Position numbers and translations under genes: made by a program. This document shows, piece after piece, positions 44,897 to 56,634 of a stretch of 64,000 nucleotides of DNA. Each line of letters opens with the position of its first letter. Positions within the stretch are counted from its first letter, which is position 1. The DNA lies in contig OY986971.1 of assembly GCA_963920575.1 (NCBI GenBank), forward strand, positions 18,032,492-18,096,491, written 5' to 3'. Origin of the DNA: Narthecium ossifragum. Lineage: Eukaryota; Streptophyta; Magnoliopsida; Dioscoreales; Nartheciaceae. The notes under the pieces are model-generated. The model was not told where the DNA came from and did not search any database. It saw only the letters and a list, made by a program, of their open reading frames with translations.

Positions 44897-46804
44897 GAGA
44901 ATGGGACTCAGTTTCTACTGCTCACCCGCTTGAGAGTTTTGCAACTTTCAGACAAGTCATTCTGGTTTGGTTAATGGGAGCTTTGTTTTGGCAAGATGAG
45001 GTTAAGGAAAGTCTGGGTGACTGAAACTTAACAAAAAGCGAAAAAGGAGAATAAGTGAAGTGGGGTATCAGCAGCTTATGCTTTTAGAATGAATGAAAGC
45101 ATCCATCAGCTGTTACATGATGAAATTTCAGCATGAATGGAAGACAAAAAAATCATGAGGAAGATATGAGCAATAGTGAGAGAGAGAGAGAGAGGCAGAC
45201 AGAGATGAGAGCTGCTAGAGATAAACTCGGATGAATATTTGTTGTTTGTTTTTATTTATCTTGTGAAATTTTTTGGAGATGAATCCCTTTGTGAATCAAA
45301 AGTGACCACTCAAACAAAAAAAAATAAAGAAAAGAAAAAGGACGAGAAAGTTGAGGAAATGTTGTTCCCTTAAAAAGGTATTTTATTTTTGCCTTTACTT
45401 GATTATATGACTGTAGTTCTCTGTATTGCTTGTGTCTCTCATCTAATTGTTTGACTGGTTGTCTGCTTAGACTCCTGGATTTGCTTCCCCATATGTTTTA
45501 AACAAGTGCCTCTAAACCTGAGGAAGTCTTGTGAAGACAACATAGAACCCCCCCCCCCCACCAAGAGGTTTATATATATGCATGTATAAATTCATATACT
45601 ACTAGAGAGAGAGAAGAGAGAGCCTGAATATGTATACAGGTGTGGCAAAATGGAAGTTTCAGTCTATAGTTTATGTTGCCAAGAGTGGTAAAAAACTACT
45701 GGGGAATAATTCTCTCTTTTATTTAGGTTCCTTTGTTTTAGCACTACCTATTTTATGTAGGAAGCAAACATTAAAAGGTGCTTGCTGAGATCTAAATCTA
45801 GGACACTGTACATTTTTTATATTCTGGGTCACTTGGACTTTCTGCTGTTTGTGCATGTGTATTGTTAATGCATGCTTAGACTCTCCTTTTAGACAATGCA
45901 AGGACCAAAGTACTCACTGAGATCCACTCTTAGCAAAAGGCCTACCCTATGGTTATATATGTATACATGTCTGACATATGGGTCCTTCGTTACTTTATTA
46001 TGCATTCTTCAGTGACCTTAATGAATCGGTGATCATTGTTAGAATAAGGTGAGAATCTATACAAAACATAGCTATGAGTATTGCTTTATTGTCCAATAGG
46101 GATATCACTTTGTTTGATTCACTTTAATGCTGGTCTATGGTGACAGTCCTTTATAATTAAGGTACACCCTTTAGGGGAAGGGTGGCGGAGCTGGTGCAAG
46201 CATGCTCTACTAGTAATTTTGTTGCATTGGGTCAAACAAGGTATGGCTTGACCAGTTTCTTTTGTATGCTATGATTGATGTCCCCATTTGTCATGGCTCA
46301 CTATTCATTGGACCCACTTTGTCATGTCTTCTGATTTGCCCATAATATTAGGAACCCATGTGGTGGAGATGAAGAGTGAAGGCACATTGATTTCTAAGAT
46401 GCATTTTTTGGCTAAATGGCAGGCTATGATACTGACCTTAGATGAATTGCTTGCTTTATAGATACTGAGGAAAAGGAAACTAATGTGCCTCTTCTCAAGA
46501 AGCTGTCAGGCATGAGGAGACCTTTCTTTACTTCTCCATGCTTACTGTCAGAGGGACCACTTAGTTTCAAATTCTTGATCTGAAAGAGAGTTGAGGTAAA
46601 AATAGGCTAGAGGGCTGTTTGGTTAGACTCATTTGGCTTCACCATGGTTGGTACCCTGATGGTCCGTGGTCCCATTCTATCGAGAATGTTTACGTGATCA
46701 CGAGTTTGTGGGCAACAACATGGTTGTCTTTTATGTACAACCAGTGGTCTATGCCAACATGCTTGATCCAAATCAAGACAGCTCGATTTGAATTTCTAGA
46801 TTAG

Positions 46805-46850
<46 letters not shown>

Positions 46851-47053
46851 CGGTAAAATAACACAAATGCAAAATAGTACTACAGCACATTAACAGAGAG
46901 TCTCTCCGTCAGAGCTAGAAAACAGTCAGCCATACTCATATCAAAGCATCTGAGCAGGGGAATTAAATGTATCTTGAACAAAGTATAAATAAAATGAATT
47001 TAAGGACTCACAAATACTACCCAGCCCTTGGCATCTATACTCTACTCTTGGCA
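44897..47053 (+). other. Cyclin D 3' flank and intergenic DNA
   Basis: No gene seen. It contains a short GA run (45,179-45,195), an AATAAA-like site in an A-rich stretch near 45,320-45,330 that could serve polyadenylation, a C13 run at about 45,548-45,560, and the GA microsatellite at 46,808. Short frames (45,719-45,901; 46,619-46,804) lack support. Confidence 0.5.
46808..46848. repeat. (GA)n microsatellite
   Basis: About 20 uninterrupted GA units. Confidence 0.95.
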
Positions 47054-47061
47054 TCTATACT

Positions 47062-48127
47062 TAGGGGTGTCCAAAAACCCCAAATGGCCCGCCCCGGTAT
47101 GGGTCCGGCCCAGGTATTGGTCATGCTGGACCGGGCTGATCCGGGTTTAGAGTTGGATCAGGGCCCATTAGTCAAAAACCCGGTCCGGCCCGACCCGGTC
47201 CGGGTTTCAAATTATTTTAGTGATTCAACAGTTGATGTTTGCTTAAACATGAAGAAATGGAGTTATGCCTTGGTGGGGTGGTTTCAGCCAGAGCAGCTGG
47301 TGGCCCCGGAGCATCGCAGCATCCGCATCGCAATCCTCCGCCTCCTCCCGTTGACGCGGGCGCCGACGATCCTGGTCGTCGGGTTCCACACCTCGCCGGA
47401 GAGCAGTGTCCCCTCATCTATGCCGCCGGGGAGCAGGGTTCCACGCCTCGTCGGAGGAGTGGAGGAGCCGATCCCGTGGTGAAGGGCGAGCTTGTGGTTT
47501 CGTTGTCGGAGGAGTGGAGGGGATCGCCGAGGCGAAGGGCGAGCTTGGGGTTTCGTCATTGGAGGGGTGGAGGAGCCGATCCCGAGGCGAAGGGCCGATG
47601 GAGGAGCCGCTATCTCTCCCCCGCCCCTCGGATCTCGGTCTGGCTTTGCTTCGCTTCCTTGTCGAGCCAATCCTGGTGGTGTGCCTGCTCTCCGATGTGG
47701 AAGCCGATCTCCGTAGTCGGTGCTCCGATCTTGAGGCGTCCCTCGTTGATCTCGTCCGAAAGCTCTCCGCTGCGGCCGCGGACCATGCCACCCGATCCTC
47801 TAACACCCGCGGCCTCCTCAGCATCGTCGGCTCCGTCCTCGTCCAACCAGTCGCCCTAACTCCGTCCTCGTCAAGCTCGTCGCCCCTCGGCTGCTGCTTT
47901 CGGCCGGCCTGCCTTGCCGTCCCCGATAAACATTTTTTTATATAAAAAAAGAGAACCCGGTCCGGTCCAGCTCAGTCTCCAAGCAGGGCAGGCCACACCT
48001 GGGCCAGATCAGGTGGAAGGCCTATTGGACCGGTACTGGCCGGGCCCGGTCCGGATGCTTACAAGGGCCGGACCGGGTTTTGCCTCCAACCCGGCCCGGA
48101 CCGGGCCGGCCCATATAGACACCCCTA
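47062..48127. mobile_element. Non-autonomous hAT transposon with GC-rich cargo
   Basis: Terminal inverted repeats TAGGGGTGTC and GACACCCCTA, flanked by a perfect 8-bp TSD TCTATACT (47054-47061 and 48128-48135), diagnostic of hAT. Subterminal regions are rich in 'gggtccggcccgg'-type words, as in many plant hAT elements. The 1,066-bp interior holds GC-rich, codon-like DNA (47,240-47,930) but no transposase. It is probably a Pack-type element with captured gene sequence. Confidence 0.92.
47580..47945 (+). pseudogene. Captured gene fragment, possibly RINT1/MAG2-like N-terminus
   Basis: Inside the hAT element a plus frame reads PSDLGLALLRFLV, then VEADLRSRCSDLEASLVDLV and RKLSAAAADHATRSSNTRGLL. 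The Leu-heptad spacing and the SDL..L..L.R.L...A..A..S....GLL pattern recall the N-terminal coiled coil of plant MAG2/RINT1 (TIP20-type) tethering proteins, which act in ER-Golgi trafficking. That match is from memory of the pattern only. The frame runs into the hAT subterminal DNA and lacks the rest of any protein, so it is not a working gene. Confidence 0.35.
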
Positions 48128-48267
48128 TCTATACTCCACTTGCTTCCCTCTCTAGACTCCATTCTAGAGAGAGAAGGATACATTAAGGCACTGTATCAAC
48201 AAAAAAACTGTGAAAAGTACCAACCCAAAGGATTGTCTTCAAAATTACCTAAGAAGCCGTTTCTCAT

Positions 48268-50536
48268 GTGTCGCGCCCCGACCCGTGTAGGCCCAACCGG
48301 GCCGGGTGACGTGAACCGGAACCTAACCTACTGCGGAAATTTTGGCGAGGTTTCCCTCTAATCATAGTGGTCTCTCTAGTAATTCATAATCATCCTGTAT
48401 TAAACATCAATCACAAATCTCGAAACTGAAACTGAATATATTACAAATCCTCAACAGGGTAAAAGTTATACAAAATCTCTCCCGTAGGAGGCTAACTAAA
48501 CAAAAGGGTATAACTGATGATCGTCGCACCTCAAGCACCGCCAGACGCAGCCACGTCACCAAACACCGGCCCGGTAGGGGCGACCGAAGAAGAGCTAGCG
48601 CCAGCACTTGCAAAACGCAACCCGGGTAGGAGTGAGCACTAAGCTCAGCAGGGACACTACACTACGACACTCACAAGGGAGGGAACACAACAGTGCCGTC
48701 CCGAAGTCTACCCTGGGTGTATACAAGGGTCCCATAGCCCTACCGGGAGTCCGTGAATGCAGGCCCAAAACACTGCAGACTCTCAACAGGACACAGGACA
48801 CTGTTTGGCGGGCAAGGACACCACTGGATAGGCACTCCTCGACCCAAGAGTCAAGAACACCGGACACCGGCTACACCTCAGATTCAACTTGGAGTCGACA
48901 CGACTTCTAAACATCAAACCACATGTATTCAGGTCATCTAACCCTATCATCGAAATCGACTGAATACTACAAATCGAGTCATGGACCAAGCTACCCGCAA
49001 CGGTCCTAGAGCTAGATCCGGACTACCTAAAATTCCCGGATCGGCGATCAACCCATCGCCAGCGTCCTACACAGATGCAACTAATGCATAAAACAATGCA
49101 TGTTATGATCACACGCAGGATAATACAGATAAGCATGCAACAGTATGTGATGGTATATCAAACAAGGACTGGGCACAACGCCCTACCGGCCCGGGGTGGT
49201 GAACAGGTAAGTAAGGTCTAGGAACTGCTACAGTGGCACCACCACCAACTGTCAGCAGTCCACCACAACACATGCATCGGGAAGCAACCCCGCAAACAAC
49301 AGCTCATAGATATCACATATAAAGCCCTCGGCGCACGCCGGCATGCAAGGCTAAGGAAAGCTGTAGGGCTACCCGCCCGTTTATTCTAAACATCCTGGGA
49401 GTCATCACTCCCCCGGTTCACCACTGCCCCTATTATAGGGCTAACATGCTTAAACATATGTACCAGGTATAAGGCGGAAAGGAAAAAACCGTCATACAAA
49501 GCCCCACGGGCAAAAGCCATTTGAAAAACACCCCTCAACTATTAAGAGATCGATCTTTCTTCCAGGGAAGATCGATCTTCTTAGTGTTTGGGAGAAAACT
49601 CGTCCATGTCAACCGAAAGAGATCGATCTTCTTCACCAGAAGGATCGATCTTCTTCGTGACATGGAAGAAAACTCGTCCCTGTCAACTGAAAGACATCGA
49701 TCTTCTTCACCAGAAGGATCGATCTTCTTTGTGACATGGAACCTACCATACCAGGCTAGGCAAGGATCGATCTTCTCCAACCGAAGGATCGATCCTGCTC
49801 GGGCTGGGTATGACGCCCCACAAGGGATCGATCTTCCCTCAATGGAGGTCGATCCGAATGGGTTCTCCGTTGACCGAATGGCGAGAAATACCGCCGAAAA
49901 ATACAACCAAATCCCCCAAAACTCTGGGATCTGGTAGATCAAGGAACAACGAGTCCAAAACCGGTGAGATCATGGGAAACCAACATGTATTTTAACAGAT
50001 CCAAGCAAAAGATCACAATCAAACTGGAAAAACTCCAAAAACCTGAAAAGATTGTAGGTAGGATCCCTATCTATGCAATAGCAGCTTCAATCCAAGCTAC
50101 TAGGCCTTGGATCGTCCTCAAACTGCTTCAAAATCGCCAGATCTGAGCTCAAGATCCCCGGATTTCAAAAGGGTTTAAAGAAATCCGTTGCGTCCACTTT
50201 ATAGGCGGACGAACCGACCTATGAGGGATCGATCTTTCCTCAAGAGAAGATCGATCTCTCATGACGATCACAGCTTGACTTTTTGGTACAAGGAGATCGA
50301 TCTCTTAACCAAAGAAGATCGATCTTATTTGTGCAGAAAGCTAAACTTGGGCAAGAGCTCAAGCCCAAGTTCCGATCTTTCGATCGCGGGTCCCACTAAC
50401 CATTCTAGCCAAACATTATCACAAACATGGTCAGTGTGTGCACACGCGGGTGTGAAACAAGCTGACAAGACGTAATTTACCAAATTGCCATTGCGGTCCA
50501 CAACGAGCCACAGGAGTAGAGGGACGGGTCCTCACA
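48268..50536 (-). mobile_element. Solo LTR, family C, reverse orientation
   Basis: A 2,269-bp LTR begins TGTCGCGCCCCGAC at 48268 and ends GGTCCTCACA at 50536, with the perfect TSD TCATG at 48263-48267 and 50537-50541. It is the uninterrupted counterpart of the LTR split across 24981-33271. It contains AGATCGATCT clusters at 49,550-49,860 and 50,225-50,340 and one stem-loop near 49,392-49,420. It lies just upstream of a LINE ORF1. Confidence 0.92.
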
Positions 50537-50634
50537 TCATGTCTCCACCAATAATAACATTAACTAAATGCACACGAGAGATTGGGTGGAATATCTTCAT
50601 GGCACACCCAGAGGAGGAAGGTTGAGGAGGAATC

Positions 50635-51347
50635 ATGCCGGAGAAAAGCATGATGTTCTACTACACGAAGAAGCTATTGCGGAAGCGTAAGGAGAAGGAG
50701 AAGGCAAAAGCGAAGGACAATCTAGGAAGGTTAGGAAGGAAATCAAAGGAGTGAAGGTGGGAGACTTGGTGACGGGATGGAGCCCAGGAGTCCAGGCGGC
50801 TGGCACACACCTTGTTGGTGGGGGGAAGGGAAGAAACAACCCCTCATCGTCATGCCCGCCTGGTTTTGAACCATTGGGGAAGAAGAGTGGGGAGGTAATT
50901 TCAGACATTCTGCAGGGGATGAAGGGAATGCAACGATCTTGGCGGGAGGGATTGCTACTAGGGGAGGGAGTAAGAGTAGGATTGCATGACTTTCTTATGC
51001 TGCTATTACGGCCTTGCCGAAGCCAGCATTGGTTACGACTGGTACTGGAAGGGCTGATGCGGCGGGTGCATCCTCCCCGCAACCTACCTCATTGTCACCG
51101 GTTGATGGAGATGAGGGCTGCGATAGTGAGAGTGAGGATGAGGTTATTCTGGATGATGAATTGGTTGGCCGCTGTTGTCGGAACTGGGAGTTCTCGGTGT
51201 TTGGGCGATTAATGGGGGGATGGGTGCCTTTGGATGTTCTTAGAGTCTGACTATCGAATTTATGGAGCTCGATGGGGGTGATTAAGGTTATTGATATGGC
51301 AGATGGAATTTATGTCATCAAATTCTCCAGTGAAGAGGATAGGCAGT
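50635..51347 (+). pseudogene. LINE ORF1 (DUF4283-type), first part
   Basis: After a possible start at 50635 (MPEKSMMFYYTKKLLRKRKE), frames shift to VGDLVTGWSPGVQAAG and then to DGDEGCDSESEDEVILDDEL and WEFSVFGRLMGGWVPLDVL. A stop follows; the next frame reads SSMGVIKVIDMADGIYVIKF and EEDRQ, the first half of the DUF4283 domain of plant L1-like ORF1 proteins. These proteins bind element RNA. The domain is cut at 51347 by a solo LTR and resumes at 52939. Several frameshifts and stops make it inactive. Confidence 0.75.
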
Positions 51348-52938
51348 TGATGAGTGCATGAAAGTGCACTCTGAATAGCCTTATAACTAGTTTAATTACT
51401 GGATGTTTCATCCTTAATTAGTCTTTTTAGTACTATTTTTATACTTATATGTTGCTTCACAAAGTTATGTGGAATATGCAGGAAATAGGAGCTAAAGAAG
51501 CAAAGATATGTCATATTCAACATCGAATCTGTACCTGCTCAGAATGAACCAGATAATCTTCTATACATGGTTGGAAAGCTCTTGAAGTCTAGTTTCTGGA
51601 TAATTTTACGGTTCATAATTCCGAGTTTTCTAGAGGAAGTTATTGAAATATTAGTACCAATAGCGCAGTCTGGACGGCAAAACAGTAAATACTCAGGAAA
51701 GACGGATCGATTATGTTCCCTAAAAGAATCAATCCTTTTATGCAAACAGACATAACAGGACGCATACTTTTCAGATGATCACAGAAGGATCGATCCTCCT
51801 TTCACTCGAGAATATTGAGGAAATCGTCGAGGAGAAGGATCGATCTTTCTCCTATCGAAGGATCCATCATACTATCCATCCTACTGAGAAGGATCCATCC
51901 TACTATTTCAGTAGGATCCATCCTACTGAGATGGATCCATCCTACTCTTACAAAGGATCGATCTTACTCGGGCGTAGTCAGAAATTGAAGATTTTGATAT
52001 CAAAGGATCGATCTTACACCTATGGAAGGATCGATCTTACCTTCGCAGTGAAGAAAATTAACGGCTCAGATCTAATCCGAGGATGGAGACACTTTAAGGC
52101 TATAAATAGGACTCTTTCTAGGGTTTGAGGGGGGGGGGTCGGCCAGCACTATTGGAGGAGTTTTGAAGGCCGAAAAGAGGGGAGAAGACCACATAAAGAT
52201 CTAGGGTTTTCCTTTCTTATCTTTATTATGAATATCTTGGTTGTTTTCATGAGGAACATGAGTGGCTAATCCCTTTACTACGGAACCGATGTAGCCATAA
52301 CTGAATCATTCTATGTTATTGAATTAATGTTTTAATCAGTTTATTTTCCTTGTTTCCTTCATTATTATAACTGAGATCTTAAATACCTTTATCTGATCAA
52401 TAGAAGTATTATAGATTGTTTTATGTGAGATTGGGTGAGGGTTCATTCCCTAATCTTGCAGGATCTATGAATGAATGAGTTTATGTCAAGGCCGGGTTCA
52501 AGCTAAGACAACTCTTGGTTCATAATTGTTCTTCAAAGCTTAATGGATTCTTGATTAACACTTAGTTATGGGTTCATTAGTTAGGGTTAATTGAGGGTAC
52601 TTGGTGAAGACCGCGATCGAACGGATTATCATACCTGAAGAACGAGCCCTTCGAATTAAACTGAGATCTTGATTAATTCAATGCATAGAATGAGGATGTT
52701 ATGGTGAAATCGGAACCTTAGTATTCATCTATCATATTTCCATCATTTTCTTATTTCGTTATTAGATCTTCTATTTTCGATACTTCATATTTTTTACTTT
52801 TCCTTATTTTCTTTTTTCTATGTTCTTTAGCGTTTTACTCTAATAGTCTCTACAGATCTCTGTGGGTACGATACTCATTTTGCTGCTATACTGATCACAC
52901 CGATTCGTATACTTGTGAGATATAAAATTTATTCATCA
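51348..52938 (+). mobile_element. Solo LTR, family B, inserted in LINE ORF1
   Basis: A 1,591-bp LTR starts TGATGAGTGCATG and ends AATTTATTCATCA, with inverted termini TGATGA/TCATCA. The flanks GCAGT (51343-51347) and ACAGT (52939-52943) match at four of five bases. Removing it and one TSD copy restores the DUF4283 reading frame across the site, which confirms the boundaries. It has a TATAAATA box at 52101-52108 and palindrome clusters at about 51,705-52,035. Confidence 0.9.
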
Positions 52939-53338
52939 ACAGTTTACCCTCTCGAAGGGGCCTTGGATGGTTAATGGCCAAAGGATTTACGTGGAGGTGA
53001 AAATCGTGGATGTTGTATAGGTATTGGGCCAGGGGAGGCCTTGTGATGGGCTTACTAAGTTAGGTGGCTGAGCTGGGCTTAGGTGCAACCCAAGTATGGT
53101 GCAGGGTGAAGACAATGCTGGGCCAAGTTGTGAGTAAAGTATGGTATAGGGCCCTAATAGTGCTGGAACCTAGCTACTTGCAATTAGCTGATCCAATATG
53201 CATGGTTGAACCCTCTATGAAAGATGGACATAAGCCATCTCCACATAAGTTAGCTGCTTTACCAGAGGAAGAATTGGATGCCCTCCATGAGAATGGCGTC
53301 CAACGAATTCAGGCTGCTCTGGAGGCGGAGGTGCTAGT
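52939..53338 (+). pseudogene. LINE ORF1, second part
   Basis: Opens with FTLSKGPWMVNGQRIYVEV, the second half of DUF4283 (the GPW motif is typical), then decays through several stops. A later frame (53,064 on) has EPSMKDGHKPSPHKLAALPE and ends QAALEAEVLVRG where a hAT end begins at 53339. The C-terminus of the ORF appears at 63,682. Confidence 0.7.
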
Positions 53339-53955
53339 TAGGGGTCTACAACGGGTTGGGTAACTTGTTTCGACCCGAAAAATTAACCCGACTCGAACCT
53401 TAACGGGCGGGTCATAAGGTAGTCATAAACGGGTCGGGTCTGACTCGACCCGTTACAATAATACTTGGTCGGGTAATGGGTGTTTAAGTTTTTACTTAAC
53501 GGGTAACCCGTTTTACCCGTTTAGAATAAACACTATTTACAAATTACAAGTATATATATATTATATATATATATCGAATTAATTTCCAAGTTAATTGGAA
53601 CTTGGAACTTACATTGGAAACTTGAACCGTAACCACTAAGTCACTAACCATTAACCACTAACCCTAGGTCCCTAGGTCTCTCTCTGGCTCTACCTCTCTC
53701 CAGCGCTCACAGGCTCACAACCATTCTCTTCTCCGTTAGACCTTAAAAACCCTAACCCTTCCCAACCCTTCTTCTCTTTAGATTCTAATCCACTCCAATA
53801 AGGAACTAACTCTATTGTCTTTCTCCTCGACGCCCTTTGTCTCCGTCGTGAGCTTTCTCTGTTCGACGTCGTCCGTCTCCGTCGTGATTTTTCCATTTGA
53901 AGCCGCCCATAAATCATCATCCAGCCACAACTTATTATTAGCAATTTGGCATCCT
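53339..53955 (+). mobile_element. 5' part of a hAT element
   Basis: Begins TAGGGGTCTACAACGGG and continues with repeated 'gggtcgggt' and 'acccgtt' words, the subterminal signature of plant hAT elements. Next is a TA-rich tract (53,550-53,575), then a promoter/leader-like pyrimidine-rich stretch with 'accctaaccctt' (53,640-53,930). No transposase is present; the element is cut near 53,955 by LTR sequence. The right end and the expected 8-bp TSD partner of 'gtgctagt' are not found. Confidence 0.6.
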
Positions 53956-54921
53956 CACTACCCGGCTGCCAGGGCCTAAGAAAAGATCGATCTTCCAAGT
54001 AACAGAGAGCCCCCACCCTGTCAAGCCAAAGAAGATCGATCCTTCCTCCCAGGAAGATCGATCATCCTCGTGACAAGGAAGATCGATCCTTCCTCCCAAG
54101 AAGATCGATCCTCCTCGCGACAAAGGGCATCCATGCTACCCTGGAACAAAGCTCGATCATCTTCACCAAATGATCGATCATGCTCGGGCTCAGCATGACC
54201 AACAATGAAGGATCGATCTTTCTCCAAGAAAGATCGATCTTGTTGGGTTCTCCGGCGAACCTCCGGCGAGAAATACCGTCGGAAAACTCTACCAAATCCT
54301 ACAAAACCATGGGATCTGATAGTACGAAGGACCACGAGTCCAAAACCGATAAGAATGCTACAAACTAACAAACATGCAGCAAGATCTAAGCAAAACAAAT
54401 CACAATCAACTCAAACTCTCAAAAACCGGAAAACAAAGTAGGTAGGAATCCCTACCTAGGCAAGAGCTGCTTTAATCCCAGCTGCTAAGCATTGGATCGT
54501 CCTCAATCTCTCCAAAATCCAGTTGGATCTGAGATCAAGAACGGCAGATTTCAAAAGGATTCAAGGAAGAAGGTTACGTCCGTTTTATAGACAAACAAAC
54601 CGACCTATCAATGATCGATCTTTCCCAGAGGAAAGATTGATCCTTCATGACGATCACTCCTTGACTCTCTGGCAGTAAAAAATCGATCTTCTAGCAAGGA
54701 AAGATCGATCCCTTAGGTGCAGAAAGCTAGACTTGGGCTAAAACACAAGCCCAAGCCCGGATCTTTCGATCCCGGGTCCACCTAACCGTTTTAATCAAAC
54801 ACTAACACAAACATGGTCAGTGTGTGCACACGAGGGTGTGAAACAAACTGGCAAGGCGCAATTTACCAAATTGCCCTTGCGGTCCACACGAGCCACAGGG
54901 GTAGAGGGACAGATCCTCACA
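53956..54921 (-). mobile_element. Family C-like LTR, reverse, truncated
   Basis: Collinear with the right-hand part of 48268-50536 (about 49,540 onward), including AGATCGATCT clusters at 53,985-54,240 and 54,605-54,715 and the terminal AGATCCTCACA at 54921. The LTR's other end is missing at the hAT junction. The bases after it (CCAGT) begin gypsy protease sequence. Confidence 0.75.
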
Positions 54922-56634
54922 CCAGTTGACCCCCCAGTTCTCAGAGGTACCTTCTAGCTTTTTAGTTCATTCGTAGATGTACTGATAGATTGTGGAGCAT
55001 CGCATTCCATTGTAGCTAGTCAGTGCGTGACATCGCTAGGGTTAGAGACAGAACCGCTTGGGGTTGCACATCACATAGACACACATGTTGGCGGAGGTGC
55101 TCGTGTTGTGCAGCTTTGCCGGTCTTGTGAGTTCGAGGTTGGGGGTCGAGTTTGACATGATTCTCTGTATGGACTGGCTGATATCGTACCGAGCCACCAT
55201 CGACTGTGGTCGTAGTCGGGTGACTGCTTGGACACCCGATGACGTGCGGTTTGTTTTGTTGGGGGATCGCCAGTCGGGCGATTCCCTTGCTTGTTGTTGT
55301 TCTTCCAAGCGCGGGGGCCACCTGTCGGCTTTACTAGCGCACATTTTCTTGTTCATTGTAGAGGGCAGTCGAGAGACTAGTTTACCAGGGACAGTTTGCG
55401 AGTTTGCAGACGTGTTCCTAGACGAGTTACCAGGTCTTCCACCTTCCAGAACCGTTGACTTTGAGATAGATCTGGTCCCCGGCACCGGGCCAATTTCGTT
55501 GCCAGCATTCAGGATGGCACCGATAGAGTAGAGAGAGTTGAGGATACAGCTGGACGAGCTGGTTGGGTGAACTTTCATTCACCCCAGCACGTCACCTTGG
55601 GGAGCTCTTGTATTATTTGCGAAAAAGAAGGACGACACACTTCGTCTTTGCATTGACTATAGGAAGCGGAATAGTGTGACGGTGAAGAACAGGTATCCAA
55701 TGCCTAGGATTGATGACTTGTTCGATCAGCTTCGAGGTTCGTCGGTCTTTTCGAAGATCGATCTTCGTACAGGCTACCACCAGATGAGGATCCAGAATTG
55801 TGACATCCCGAAGACAACTTTTCATATGAGGTACAGGCTATATGAGTTCACAATGATGCCGTTCGGCCTGACGAACACACTAGCAGCCTTCATAGATCTG
55901 ATGCAGAGGGTCTTCCGACCATATCTAGACCGGTTCGTGGAGGTGTTCGTCGACAACATCCTAATCTACTCACACACTGAGGAGGACATGAGCAACATCT
56001 AAGGACAGTGTTGCAGTTACTGAGGGAGCATCGGCTGTACGCCAAGGCTTCCAAGTGCGAGTTCTTGCTCCCAGAAGTGAAGTTTCTGGGGCTTGTGGTG
56101 TCAGCGGCAGGCATTTCAGTTGATCCAGCCAAGGTCGAGGCAGTGCTCTAGTGGCAGAGGCCGAAGACAGTGTTCGAAGTCTGCAGCTTCCTTAGCTTGG
56201 CGGGATACTACAGACGGTTCGGCAGAGACTTCTCCAAAGTTGTTGGGTCGTTGACTAGATTGACCCATAAGGCGATCCCGTTCGTTTGGAACGATGCTTA
56301 CAAGCAGGCCTTATGGATTTGAGGGCGAGACCAACAAGTGCACCGATCCTGATCATTCCAGAGCAAGGCGTCGGCTAGAATGTGTATTGTGATGCCAGTG
56401 GAGAGGGTCTAGGCTGCGTGTTGAAGCAGGAGGGTCATGTGGTGGCCTACAATTCCAGACAGCTAAAGACCCATGAGCGGACTTACCTCGTCAATGATTT
56501 AGAGCTGGCAGCAGTTGTCTTTGCTCTAAAGGCATGGCGACACTAACTCTACAACGAGCGATTGTTGGTATACTTAGATCACAATAGCTTGAGGCACGCT
56601 TTCACCCAGCGTGACTTCAACCTCAGGCAGCACC
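54922..56634 (+). pseudogene. Ty3/gypsy chromovirus pol: protease, RT and start of RNase H
   Basis: Protease: VLIDCGASHSIVA, catalytic Asp codon 54988-54990, with Cys where Ser or Thr is usual. [56 protein letters not shown], then [10 protein letters not shown], in which the second Asp of the catalytic pair is Asn (codon 55955-55957). RT connection: [20 protein letters not shown]. RNase H starts with [18 protein letters not shown] (about 56,380). At least six stops and several frameshifts occur (for example after APIE near 55,531 and after DMSNI near 56,002). The copy cannot make active enzyme. Gag and the 5' LTR are not present. It is interrupted at 56634 by a solo LTR. Confidence 0.88.

Noticed and set aside
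47406..47945. Full 179-codon frame in the hAT element as a working gene
   Set aside because: Its first half is low-complexity repetition of 'ggagccgatccc'-type words and its end runs into hAT subterminal DNA; only the middle looks derived from a gene.
55016..55578. Minus-strand frames of 101 and 178 codons
   Set aside because: Opposite-strand shadows of the gypsy protease/RT region.
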